Shown here one piece after another: positions 22,817 to 31,526 of a DNA stretch of 64,000 nucleotides (positions are counted from its first letter, which is position 1; each line of letters begins with the position of its first letter). The position numbers and the translations under genes were made by a program. The stretch comes from Sphingomonas adhaesiva. GTDB lineage: Bacteria; Pseudomonadota; Alphaproteobacteria; Sphingomonadales; Sphingomonadaceae. The DNA lies in contig NZ_JAQIJT010000002.1 in NCBI RefSeq assembly GCF_036946125.1, positions 2,230,001-2,294,000 of the forward strand, in the 5' to 3' direction. The notes beneath the pieces are model-generated. The model was given only the letters and a program-made list of their open reading frames with translations, made no database searches and had not been told where the DNA came from.

Positions 22817-23817
22817 CACGCGACCGTCTGCTCGATCGCGCCGAAGATGGTGTGGTGGCGATCGTCCTCGGCCCAGATGCGGACGGTATCGCCCTTCTTC
22901 AGGAAGGGGGTGGCCGCCGCACCCTCGCGGATCGTCTCGATGGTGCGCACCTCGGCGATACAGGCATAGCCCACGCCCCCCTGCGCGATCGGCTTGCCCG
23001 GGCCGCCGTCGGCATCGCGGTTGGACACCGTGCCCGATCCGACGATCGTCCCCGCCCCCAGCGCCCGCGTCTTCGCGGCATGGGCGACCAGCGTGCCGAA
23101 GTCGAAGGTCATGTCCTCGCCCGCCGCGACGCGGCCGAACGGCTGTCCGTTCAGATCGATCATCAGCGTGCGGTGCAGCTTGCCGTCCCGCCACCAGTCG
23201 CCGAGCGCCTCGGGCGTGACGAACACGGGGGAAAAGGCCGACGCCGGCTTCGACTGGAAGAAGCCGAACCCCTTCGCCAATTCGCCCGGGATCAGGTTGC
23301 GCAGCGAGACGTCGTTGGTCAGTCCGACCAGCCGGATCGCCGCCAGCGCCGCCTCCCGCGTGGCGCCCTGCGGCACGTCGCCGGTGACGACGACCACCTC
23401 GCCCTCCAGGTCGCAGCCCCAGCTCTCGTCCGCCAGCGGGATGTCGTCGCGCGGCCCCAGGAAGCCGTCCGACCCGCCCTGGTACATCAGCGGATCGTGC
23501 CAGAAGCTCTCCGGCATCTCCGCGCTCCGCGCCTGCCGCACCAGCGCGACATGGTTCACATAGGCCGAGCCGTCCGCCCATTGATAGGCGCGCGGCAGCG
23601 GCGCGGCGGCGTCATGCTCGTGGAAGCGCTCGCGCGGGATCGCCTCGTTGCGCAGGTCGGTCGCCAGCAATTCGAGCGACGGCGCGATGCGGTCCCAGTC
23701 GTCGAGCGCCGCCTGCAACGTCGCGCAGACGTGGGTCGCATCCGCATACCAGGCGAGATCGTCCGACACGACGACCAGCTTTCCATCGCGTCCGTGCTTC
23801 AGGCTGGCGAGCTTCAT
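22816..23817 (-). CDS. Fumarylacetoacetate hydrolase-family protein
   Basis: 333-aa cytoplasmic metal-dependent hydrolase of the FAH family, probably cleaving a C-C bond in a beta-diketone-like intermediate (fumarylacetoacetase in tyrosine breakdown is a member). Recognisable parts: GCDLEGEVVVVTGDV (acidic metal ligands), NDVSLRNLIPGELAKGFGF, and GSGTVSNRDADGG. GGAGAGAAGCGC precedes ATG 23817. It is first on the minus strand ahead of trehalase. No other tyrosine-pathway gene is adjacent, so the exact substrate is open. Confidence 0.88.
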   Translation of the reverse strand: MKLASLKHGRDGKLVVVSDDLAWYADATHVCATLQAALDDWDRIAPSLELLATDLRNEAIPRERFHEHDAAAPLPRAYQWADGSAYVNHVALVRQARSAEMPESFWHDPLMYQGGSDGFLGPRDDIPLADESWGCDLEGEVVVVTGDVPQGATREAALAAIRLVGLTNDVSLRNLIPGELAKGFGFFQSKPASAFSPVFVTPEALGDWWRDGKLHRTLMIDLNGQPFGRVAAGEDMTFDFGTLVAHAAKTRALGAGTIVGSGTVSNRDADGGPGKPIAQGGVGYACIAEVRTIETIREGAAATPFLKKGDTVRIWAEDDRHHTIFGAIEQTVA

Positions 23818-23965
23818 GCGCTTCTCTCCGTTGGAACGTATCTCCCGTGACTAGCGCCGCCGGGCGGCCGACGCCACCCACCGTACCGCCATAACAAAAG
23901 TTACTTGACCCCCCACCCCCGTCCCGCGACAATCCCGGCGACAGAATATCCGGAGAGCTTGCCCG

Positions 23966-25120
23966 ATGTCGCTCGATACCCTGCCCGGTCGCTTCGCCTA
24001 TACCGACGACCACGAGGCCTTCCGCCAGACCGTCCGCAGCTTCCTGGCGAAGGAAGGCGTGCCGCATGTCGATCAGTGGGAGAAGGACCGGCTGGTGCCC
24101 AAGGCCTTCTGGCAGAAGGCGGGCGAGATCGGGATGCTGTGCCCCACCGTGCCGGAGGAGTTCGGCGGCCTGGGCCTCGACTTCGGCTACAACGCCATCG
24201 TCGACGAGGAGATGGCCTATGCCGGCGTTCCCGCCGGCTTCTCGCTCCAGTCGGACATCGTCGCCGGCTATATGGAGCATTATGGCTCCGACGAGCAGAA
24301 GAAGGAATGGCTGCCCAGGATGGTGTCGGGCGACGTCATCACCGCGATCGCCATGACCGAGCCGGGCACCGGCAGCGACCTCCAGTCGATCCGCACCACC
24401 GCGAAGAAGGACGGCAACCACTACGTCATCAACGGGTCGAAGACGTATATCACCAACGGCCAGAACACCGACCTGACGCTGGTCGTCGCGAAGACCGATC
24501 CCGATGCGCAGCCGGCGTGGAAGGGGATGTCGATCATCCTCGTCGAAAGCGACCGCGAGGGGTTCAGCAAGGGGCGCAAGCTCGACAAGATCGGGCAGGA
24601 TGCCGCCGACACCTCCGAGCTGTTCTTCGAGGACGTGCGCGTGCCGATCACCAACTGCCTGGGCGAGGAGGGCATGGGCTTCGTCTATCTGATGAGCCAG
24701 CTGCCGCAGGAGCGCCTGTCGATCGCGGTGTCGGTACAGGCCTCGTCGCAGAAGGCGTTCGACGAGACGGTCGCCTTCACCAAGGACCGCAAGGCCTTCA
24801 AGGGCCATGTGTTCGATTTCCAGAACACCAAGTTCGTTCTCGCGGACCTCAAGGCGAAGCTGCAGGTCGGCTGGGCGCATCTCGACTGGGCGATCAAGCG
24901 CCATCTGGCGGGCGAGCTGACCAACGAGGAAGGCGCCGCGGCGAAGCTGTGGCACACCGACCTGCAATGGGAAGTGATGGACAAGTGCCTCCAGCTGCAC
25001 GGCGGGGCGGGCTATATGAACGAATATCCGATCGCGCGGGCATGGCGCGGCGCGCGCGTCAGCCGCATCTACGGCGGCACCAACGAAATCATGAAGGAAG
25101 TGATCTCGCGCAAGCTGTGA
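23966..25120 (+). CDS. Acyl-CoA dehydrogenase
   Basis: 384-aa FAD-dependent acyl-CoA dehydrogenase that makes a 2,3-enoyl-CoA in the cytoplasm. Family pattern: AIAMTEPGTGSDLQSIRTTA (residues about 128-147), then VINGSKTYITNGQNTDL, LHGGAGYMNEYPIARAWR and IYGGTNEIMKEVISR at the C-terminus. Length is standard. It is divergent from the FAH-family gene with a 148-bp region between. The chain-length preference is not readable from sequence. Confidence 0.92.
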   Translation: MSLDTLPGRFAYTDDHEAFRQTVRSFLAKEGVPHVDQWEKDRLVPKAFWQKAGEIGMLCPTVPEEFGGLGLDFGYNAIVDEEMAYAGVPAGFSLQSDIVAGYMEHYGSDEQKKEWLPRMVSGDVITAIAMTEPGTGSDLQSIRTTAKKDGNHYVINGSKTYITNGQNTDLTLVVAKTDPDAQPAWKGMSIILVESDREGFSKGRKLDKIGQDAADTSELFFEDVRVPITNCLGEEGMGFVYLMSQLPQERLSIAVSVQASSQKAFDETVAFTKDRKAFKGHVFDFQNTKFVLADLKAKLQVGWAHLDWAIKRHLAGELTNEEGAAAKLWHTDLQWEVMDKCLQLHGGAGYMNEYPIARAWRGARVSRIYGGTNEIMKEVISRKL

Positions 25121-25240
25121 CACGCCCGGCCGGGATGCCGCGGCGTCCCGGCAGCGACTGTCATCGCCCCGTCATCTGCGGGAAAGCCGGCATTTACGAT
25201 CCCCGCGTAGAGCACGTCCCGCAAGAAAGGACGTCGCCTC

Positions 25241-25533
25241 GTGGGTCGCGGTGGTACAGCCGGCGAACGGATCGGACATGACATGGTGTCGGCCGGGTGG
25301 ATCACCGGCCGACACCATTTGCGGATCGACGCGACGCTCCGCGACGCGGTGGAAATGCTGCGCGCCGCCCCCACGCTGCGCTCCATGGCGCTGATCGACG
25401 CCGACGACCGACCGCTCGGCGTGCTGCTGGAGCGCGACGTGCGCGACTGCTGTTCAGCCCGTTCGGTCACGCGCTGCTCTGCAACCGCAGCCTGCCGATG
25501 GGCGTCGAAACCGGACTGTCCGGCTTCCTGTAG
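25241..25533 (+). pseudogene. Frameshifted, truncated CBS-like domain remnant
   Basis: From GTG 25241 (or ATG 25283) the frame reads a CBS-like segment (WITGRHHLRIDATLRDAVEML, RSMALIDADDRPLGVLLER). At about 25447 the frame is lost; shifting by one base restores a natural continuation (RDLLFSPFGHALLCNRSLP) that ends at 25533. One inserted C would repair it. The remainder is short and no further domain follows, so it is both frameshifted and truncated. The parent family is not certain; it may be the sensory front of a larger signalling protein. Confidence 0.6.
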
Positions 25534-25607
25534 GCGCTGCGCACCGCCTGACGGATCGCATCGCCGGCTGCGGCGTAGGACGGGCGTACCACCTGCGAGG
25601 AGCCGCC

Positions 25608-26069
25608 GTGACACCCGCTTCCCCCGATCGTCCCGCGCTGGAGCGCGCCGCCGTGGCGCTGGGCTTTGCGGGCCTGTTGCCGCAGATGGCCGCGGTCGCG
25701 CTGCTGCTCGGCGACGTGCCGATCGCGACCGCGGCAGCGTTCGGTTACGCGCTGCTGATCCTCAGCTTCCTGGGCGGGATCTGGTGGGGGTTCGCGATGC
25801 ACCGACGGGGCGACGCGACGCAGGGGCGGCTCGCGCTGCTGGCGGTCGTGCCCAATCTCGTCGCCTTCGCCATCCTGCTCGCCGCGACCGTGACGGGGCA
25901 CGTCGAATGGGGACTGGTCGCGACCGGCAGCGCGATCCTGCTAACGCTGCCGGTCGACCGGATGCTGGTCCGCCGCGGCGACGCGCCCGCCGACTGGATG
26001 CGGCTGCGCGTGCCGCTGTCGGTCGGCCTGGGTGCGCTCACCATCCTGGCGGGCGCGCTGTCGGCCTAA
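25608..26069 (+). CDS. DUF3429 membrane protein
   Basis: 153-aa four- to five-helix inner-membrane protein of the DUF3429 type (GFAGLLPQMAAVALLLG, LILSFLGGIWWGFAM, NLVAFAILLAATVTG). GTG 25608 with GAGGAG upstream. Its biochemical role is not known. It stands alone between the CBS-like remnant and a repeat, convergent with an acyl-CoA dehydrogenase gene. Confidence 0.85.
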   Translation: MTPASPDRPALERAAVALGFAGLLPQMAAVALLLGDVPIATAAAFGYALLILSFLGGIWWGFAMHRRGDATQGRLALLAVVPNLVAFAILLAATVTGHVEWGLVATGSAILLTLPVDRMLVRRGDAPADWMRLRVPLSVGLGALTILAGALSA

Positions 26070-26128
26070 CGCGCGCTGGACGCCCCGGCGCGCTAGTCAT
26101 CTGAATCCGAAGTTCAGCTCATGGATAC

Positions 26129-26215
26129 CGTCATCCCAGGCTTGACCCGGGCTCCCGCTTTTCTTCGGCTAGCTTGAGAGAGAAGCGGGACCCCGGGCCA
26201 AGCCCGGGGTGACGG
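26129..26215. repeat. Palindromic repeat pair, family B
   Basis: CGTCATCCCAGGCTTGACCC and the inverted GGGCCAAGCCCGGGGTGACG around a CCGCTTTTCTTCGG...GAGAAGCGGG core, between convergent DUF3429 and acyl-CoA dehydrogenase genes. Confidence 0.8.
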
Positions 26216-26243
26216 TAAGGAACCGAACCTCTGTTCCACCAGA

Positions 26244-27470
26244 CTAGCGCGCGTTGGATGCGTTATATTCGCGGATCTTCTGCTTGCCGAGCTGGCTCAT
26301 GTGCACCTCGTCCGGCCCGTCGGCGATCCGGACGAAGCGATTGATCGTGAAGAATTCGGCGATCGGCGTATCGTCGCTCACCCCCATGCCGCCGTGGCTC
26401 TGGATCGCACGGTCGCATACGTTCTGCGCCATCTGCGGCGCGACGACCTTGATCGCGGCGATCAGGTCCTTGGCGTCCTTGTTCCCCACCTTGTCCATGC
26501 GATCGGCGGCCTTCAGCGTCAGCAGCCGGGCCATCTCGACCTCGCAGAAGCCCCTGGCCACGTCCTGCCGGATCGAGGATTGATCCGACAGCTTTCTGCC
26601 GAAGGCGACGCGATTCTCGACCCGGCGCGCCATGATCTCCAGCGCGCGCTGCGCCTGCCCGATCGAGCGCATGCAATGGTGGATGCGCCCCGGCCCGAGA
26701 CGCCCCTGGGCGATCTCGAACCCGCGCCCCTCACCCAGGATCAGATTGCCCCTGGGTACGCGCACGTCCTCGAACCGCAGTTCGCACTCGCCACCCGGCG
26801 AATTGAGGCTGCCGAACACGCGCTGGTGCTTCACCACGGTGATGCCGGGCGTGTCCTTGGGCACGATGATCGTCGAGTGCTGCGCGTGGCGCGGGGCGTC
26901 GAAGTCGGTCTTGCCCATCACCAGCAGCAGCGTGGTCGCGGGGTGCATGAAGTTGGAAATCCACCATTTGCGCCCGTTGATGACGTAATCGTCGCCGTCC
27001 GCGACGATCGACATCTCCAGGTTTGTCGCGTCGGAGGAGGCCACCTGCGGCTCGGTCATGACATAGGCGGAGCGGATACGCCCCGCCAGCAACGGCTTCA
27101 GCCACCGCTCCTGCTGCTCGGGGCTGCCGTATTTCGCCAGCACCTCCATGTTGCCGGTATCGGGCGCGGAGCAGTTGAAGATCTCGCTTGACCACGGCAC
27201 GCGGCCCATGATCTCGGCCAGCGGCGCATATTCCAGGTTGGTGAGCCCCGGCGACCAGTGACCGTATTCGTGCGGCAGGAACAGGTTCCACAGCCCCGCC
27301 TCGCGCGCCTTCTCCTTCAGCGCCTCCAGCCCCGGCCACTCCTTCCAGAGGTTGGCGGGGTCGATGACGAATTCGTGCCGCTCGCGTTCGACCGGATAGA
27401 CGTGCTCCTCCATGAAGGTGTCGAGCCGGGCGATCAGGTCGCGTGTTCGTTCGCTACAGTCGAAGTCCAT
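26244..27470 (-). CDS. Acyl-CoA dehydrogenase (ACAD10/11-like)
   Basis: 408-aa FAD-dependent acyl-CoA dehydrogenase. Typical stretches: MTEPQVASSDATNLEMSIV, YVINGRKWWISNFMHP, HQRVFGSLNSPGG, QSHGGMGVSDDTPIAEFF, IADGPDEVHMSQLGK. The phrase WWISN and the RIADGPDEVH tail are characteristic of the ACAD11-like branch. ATG 27470 has AAAGGAA upstream. It is 16 bp after the phosphotransferase-fold gene on the same strand; in animal ACAD10/11 the two domains are fused, so the pairing suggests joint action on 4-hydroxy or long acyl-CoAs. Confidence 0.92.
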   Translation of the reverse strand: MDFDCSERTRDLIARLDTFMEEHVYPVERERHEFVIDPANLWKEWPGLEALKEKAREAGLWNLFLPHEYGHWSPGLTNLEYAPLAEIMGRVPWSSEIFNCSAPDTGNMEVLAKYGSPEQQERWLKPLLAGRIRSAYVMTEPQVASSDATNLEMSIVADGDDYVINGRKWWISNFMHPATTLLLVMGKTDFDAPRHAQHSTIIVPKDTPGITVVKHQRVFGSLNSPGGECELRFEDVRVPRGNLILGEGRGFEIAQGRLGPGRIHHCMRSIGQAQRALEIMARRVENRVAFGRKLSDQSSIRQDVARGFCEVEMARLLTLKAADRMDKVGNKDAKDLIAAIKVVAPQMAQNVCDRAIQSHGGMGVSDDTPIAEFFTINRFVRIADGPDEVHMSQLGKQKIREYNASNAR

Positions 27471-27486
27471 GGCGGGTTCCTTTCGA

Positions 27487-28563
27487 TCAGACGATCGGCT
27501 GGTCGATCCGGCGCAACGCGCGGTCGAACAGCGCAATGGTATGGCTGTGGAGCTGGTCGCCGATCGCCCTCGGCGTCAGCCCGGCGCAGGCACGGGCGTG
27601 GCTCCCCTCCAGGATGGCGCCCAGCTTGAACGGCGCCAGCACGCTGTACCAGCGCGCCTCCGCCGCGCTGCGCCCGGTCGCCGCCAGATAGCGGTCGACG
27701 ATCTCCGCCAGCGTCGGGAAGCCGTCCCAGGGCGTGACCGCCACGCGGTGCTCCGTCTCCGCCGGGTCGCGCCACGTCGCGGTCAGCCAGCCGAGATCGA
27801 GCAGCGGATCGCCGCGCGTCGCCAGTTCCCAGTCGACCACCGCCGCCAGCTCCGGCGCGTCCGGTGCGAACATCACGTTGGCGAGGTGGAAGTCGCCGTG
27901 GATCAACCCCGGCCGGATCGTCGCCGGCCGGTTGGCCTCCAGCCACGAACAGATCGCATCCACGTCGGGCAGCGCGGCCAGCCCGCTCCAGCCCTCGAAC
28001 TTGGCATAGCCGTCGAGCTGCGCGCGCCAGCGCGGCACCTGGCGCTCGACCCAGCCGTCCAGCTTGCCCAGGTCCGACAGGCCAACCCGGTCGGGATCGA
28101 TCCGCGACAAAGCGACGATGGCATCCACCATCGCCTCCCCCATCCGCCGCCGCACCGCCGGGTCGCCGGCGTGATAGGGCGGCAGCCCCTGCGTCGGGTT
28201 GAACCCCGCGACCGGCTCCATCAGGTAGAAGGCGGTGCCGAGCGCCGCGGGATCGCCTTCTCCCGCGATGAAGCCGGGGTGCGGCACGTCGGAGCCGGCC
28301 AGCGCGGCCAGCACCTTCATCTCGCGCCGCATCACCTCGTCGCTTTCCGGGCGGGGCCGGCGCGGAGGGCGGCGCAGGACATGGACGCGACCGGCGCGGC
28401 GGAAACGCAACAGGATGTTCTGCGTGCCCCCGCCCAGCGTTTCGGGCTCCTCGATCGCGGCGCCGGTGCCCAGCCCGCGCGAATCCATCCAGCGCGCCAG
28501 CCGCTCCAGATCGATCAGTTCCGCCCACGCCTCGCGGTCGTGGGCCATCTCCGCGCTGCTCAT
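27487..28563 (-). CDS. Aminoglycoside-phosphotransferase-fold protein, ACAD-linked
   Basis: 358-aa protein with the APH/choline-kinase fold: catalytic loop GLIHGDFHLANVMF and metal motif VVDWELATRGDPLLDLG. It resembles the phosphotransferase domain of ACAD10/11, which phosphorylates 4-hydroxyacyl-CoA. It is not predicted to give drug resistance. It lies 16 bp upstream of the acyl-CoA dehydrogenase gene (co-transcribed) and is divergent from a LysR gene across 100 bp, the classic position for a LysR target operon. Confidence 0.85.
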   Translation of the reverse strand: MSSAEMAHDREAWAELIDLERLARWMDSRGLGTGAAIEEPETLGGGTQNILLRFRRAGRVHVLRRPPRRPRPESDEVMRREMKVLAALAGSDVPHPGFIAGEGDPAALGTAFYLMEPVAGFNPTQGLPPYHAGDPAVRRRMGEAMVDAIVALSRIDPDRVGLSDLGKLDGWVERQVPRWRAQLDGYAKFEGWSGLAALPDVDAICSWLEANRPATIRPGLIHGDFHLANVMFAPDAPELAAVVDWELATRGDPLLDLGWLTATWRDPAETEHRVAVTPWDGFPTLAEIVDRYLAATGRSAAEARWYSVLAPFKLGAILEGSHARACAGLTPRAIGDQLHSHTIALFDRALRRIDQPIV

Positions 28564-28663
28564 GTCCGATATCTCTCCACCGTGCGAAATTGCGGTGTCG
28601 CCGGCGCGCCGTCCAATATCCGATCTTTCGCCTGTCGATCCAACTTGCTTATGGACGATCGCG

Positions 28664-29572
28664 ATGGATCTCGACGCCCGCCCCTATCGCGCGTTCATCG
28701 CGGTCGCCGACACCGGCTCGTTCAGCCGCGCGGCGGAGGTGCTGCACGTCAGCCAGCCCGCGCTGTCCGCGCAGATCAAGGAATTCGAGCGGCGGCTGGG
28801 CTTCGCGCTGTTCGCACGGTCGAGCCGCACCGTCGCTCTGACGCCGGAGGGGCGATTGTTCATCGACCGCGCGCGGCGACTGGTGACGGAAACCGACTGG
28901 GCCAACAATGCCGCGCGCGAGATACGGCTCAACCAGCTGCGCATCGGCGCCGCGCACTTCACCGGCGACATCGCGGAGCGCAATGCGGTCATCGATTCGT
29001 TCCGGCATGACGAACCCGACGTTCCGCTGCGGGTGCTGCGCCGCAGCCCGCCGCAATTGCACGACGATCTGGATCGTGGCGACATCGACGTGGCGCTGCT
29101 GCTCGACTTCGCGGAGGACGAACGCGGCGGCATCGACGCGCGGGGCGCGATCGGCTGGATCCTGGCCGAGCGCCCGCTGGCGCTGTGGATCCCCGTGACG
29201 CATCCGCTGGCGCACGCCGACGGGCCCGTCACGGCGGAGGCGCTGCGCGATATGCCCGTCGGGATGATCGATCGGTCGCACGGTGTCGGCGTAGCGGAAG
29301 GAGTCGGGCGGGTGCTGCTGCAATCGGGCGCCACGTTACGCTCCTTGCCGGAAGGGGACGCCCGCTCCGTGGCGCGACAATGCGCGCAGTTGGGCTGGTG
29401 CGCGATCGATCTCGGCTGGTTCGGCGACAGCGGCGGCGGCGCCATGCAGTCGCACAAGGTGGAGGGATGGACCGCCGTGACCCGCCTGATCGCGCTCGCG
29501 CGCCCCGGCGACCGGCGCGACGGCGCCCGCCGCTTCATCGACCGTCTGGGCCCCGCCACCGGGCACGGCTGA
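28664..29572 (+). CDS. LysR-family transcriptional regulator
   Basis: 302-aa regulator with an N-terminal winged helix-turn-helix (FSRAAEVLHVSQPALSAQIK, residues about 20-39) and a LysR effector-binding domain. ATG 28664 matches the family start (ARPYRAFIAVADTGSFSRAA). It is divergent from the phosphotransferase/acyl-CoA dehydrogenase pair, which it probably controls in response to an acyl-CoA or related metabolite. The 100-bp intergenic region contains two ATATC-containing half-sites (near 28567 and 28614) that could be part of its operator. Confidence 0.85.
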   Translation: MDLDARPYRAFIAVADTGSFSRAAEVLHVSQPALSAQIKEFERRLGFALFARSSRTVALTPEGRLFIDRARRLVTETDWANNAAREIRLNQLRIGAAHFTGDIAERNAVIDSFRHDEPDVPLRVLRRSPPQLHDDLDRGDIDVALLLDFAEDERGGIDARGAIGWILAERPLALWIPVTHPLAHADGPVTAEALRDMPVGMIDRSHGVGVAEGVGRVLLQSGATLRSLPEGDARSVARQCAQLGWCAIDLGWFGDSGGGAMQSHKVEGWTAVTRLIALARPGDRRDGARRFIDRLGPATGHG

Positions 29573-29666
29573 TCGCCGGACCGGATATGGTGGATACCGA
29601 TGGTAACCAACTATTATACCCCCTTGCCCTAGGCAGCCTGCTCATCAGAGGCTCGGGAGGCTCAAG

Positions 29667-31523
29667 GTGCAATCAATCAACCGCATGATGATGGCGGCGA
29701 TCGCGGCGATCATCGGCCTGCTTCTGGTATCCGGCGGCAGCAGCCTGTGGTCCAACGATCAGCAGGCGAAGGCGCGCGGCCAGCTGGCCGACGCGTCGAA
29801 GCTGCTGCGCAATCACATGACGGCGGACATGATGCACGACGCGGTGCGCGGCGACGTATTGTCAATCCTGCGCGCGGCGGGCTCCGGCGATCTGGATCTG
29901 GCGGCCAACCGCAAGGCGCTGGAAACCGATGCGGAACAGCTGCGTACCTCCCTGACCGCCGACGCCGCCTATGCCGCCGCGCCGAGGGTGACGGAGCAGG
30001 CCCGCGCGATCCAGCCGATGGTGGACGACTATATCGCCACCGCGAATGCGATCGCGCAGGCCGCGACCAGCGACCCGGCACGCGCGTCGACGCTGCTGCC
30101 GCGGTTCCTGACCGCCTTCGAGAAGCTGGAAGGCGGCATGGAGACGCTGTCCGACTCGATCGAGCAGCATCTGGTCGAGGTGGACGACAGCGCCGCGGCC
30201 ACCGCGACGCTGGCCAACATCCTGCTGGCGATCACCGCCGGCGCCACGCTGGCGCTGGTCATCGCGATCGGCCTGCTGTGCCGCCGCCACGTCGTCGCCC
30301 CGCTGACCACGCTGGTCGGGGTCGTGCGTCGCATGACCGCGGGCGAGCTGGACGTCACCATGCCCGCCACCGGGCGGCGCGACGAGCTGGGGCAGCTGTC
30401 GCTGGCCACCGGGCAGCTGCGCGATCAGCTGGCCGCGGCCGAACAGGCAAAGGCGGAGCAGACGCATCTGGTCGTCGCCAGCGTCGGCCAGGCGCTGACC
30501 CGGCTCGCCGAGGGCGATCTTGTCACGCGGATCGACGCCGATCTGGGCGGACCGTTCGCGCGGATCAAGGACGATTTCAACCTCGCGGTCGCGACGCTGC
30601 AATCCACGCTCAGCAGCGTCGTCCAGGCCGCGAGCAACATCAACGGCGGCGCCGGCGACATCCGCCAGGCCTCCGACGAACTGTCGCAGCGGACCGAGCA
30701 GCAGGCCGCCAGCCTGGAGGAAACCGCCGCCGCGATGGATCAGATCACCGCCACGGTGAAGTCGACCGCCGCCCGCGCGGATCAGGCCAACAGCGCGGTA
30801 TCGAGCGCCACCGCGGAGGCGCGCCGCTCCGGCACGATCGTGCGCGACGCGGTGGGAGCGATGAGCGGGATCGAGCGGACGTCGGGCGAGATTTCCGAGA
30901 TCATCAGCGTCATCGACGGCATCGCGTTCCAGACCAACCTGCTGGCGCTCAACGCGGGAGTCGAGGCGGCGCGCGCAGGCGATGCGGGCAAGGGGTTCGC
31001 GGTGGTGGCGAGCGAAGTGCGCGCGCTGGCGCAGCGCTCCGCCGATGCCGCCAAGGACGTGAAGGCGCGCATCACCGCCTCGTCGGAACATGTCGGCGAG
31101 GGCGTTCGGCTGGTCGGCGAAACCGGCGCAGCCCTGAGCCGCATCATCGAGCGGATCGACGAGATCGATGCGCTGGTGTCCGAGATCGCGACCTCCGCGG
31201 ATCAGCAGGCCACCGGGCTTCAGCAGGTCAATACCGCGGTCAGCGAGATGGACGGCGTCACGCAGCAGAATGCCGCGATGGTCGAACAGGCGACCGCCGC
31301 GGCGCGCAGCCTGGCCGCCGACGCGGACACGATGGCGAGCCAGATCGCGCGCTTCCGCATCGGCGACGACGCACCCCGCCCGGTCGCGGTGCGGCCGAGC
31401 GCCCCCGCGCCCCGCCCTGCCCCTAAGAGCCCTGCCCCGCAGCGCGCCGCCGCGCCCGTGCAGCTGCGCACGGTCGGCAATGCGGCCCTCGCCCCCGCTG
31501 ACGAGGATTGGACCGAATTCTGA
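29667..31523 (+). CDS. Methyl-accepting chemotaxis protein
   Basis: 618-aa chemoreceptor. TM1 at about residues 7-26, periplasmic sensor domain to about 180, TM2 at about 184-206 (ANILLAITAGATLALVIAIG), a HAMP region (VAPLTTLVGVVRRMTAGELD), then the signalling coiled coil with the conserved tip DGIAFQTNLLALNAGVEAAR (about 415-434), where Gly replaces the more usual Ala in NAxVEAA. The C-terminus is Pro/Ala-rich and ends in EDWTEF, which resembles the xWxxF tether for CheR/CheB. GTG 29667 has GGGAGG upstream. Ligand unknown; no chemotaxis genes adjacent. Confidence 0.93.
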   Translation: MQSINRMMMAAIAAIIGLLLVSGGSSLWSNDQQAKARGQLADASKLLRNHMTADMMHDAVRGDVLSILRAAGSGDLDLAANRKALETDAEQLRTSLTADAAYAAAPRVTEQARAIQPMVDDYIATANAIAQAATSDPARASTLLPRFLTAFEKLEGGMETLSDSIEQHLVEVDDSAAATATLANILLAITAGATLALVIAIGLLCRRHVVAPLTTLVGVVRRMTAGELDVTMPATGRRDELGQLSLATGQLRDQLAAAEQAKAEQTHLVVASVGQALTRLAEGDLVTRIDADLGGPFARIKDDFNLAVATLQSTLSSVVQAASNINGGAGDIRQASDELSQRTEQQAASLEETAAAMDQITATVKSTAARADQANSAVSSATAEARRSGTIVRDAVGAMSGIERTSGEISEIISVIDGIAFQTNLLALNAGVEAARAGDAGKGFAVVASEVRALAQRSADAAKDVKARITASSEHVGEGVRLVGETGAALSRIIERIDEIDALVSEIATSADQQATGLQQVNTAVSEMDGVTQQNAAMVEQATAAARSLAADADTMASQIARFRIGDDAPRPVAVRPSAPAPRPAPKSPAPQRAAAPVQLRTVGNAALAPADEDWTEF

Positions 31524-31526
31524 TCG

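Noticed and set aside
27487..28563. Aminoglycoside resistance gene
   Set aside because: The APH fold is present, but the gene is paired with an ACAD10/11-like dehydrogenase, so a metabolic phosphotransferase is far more likely.
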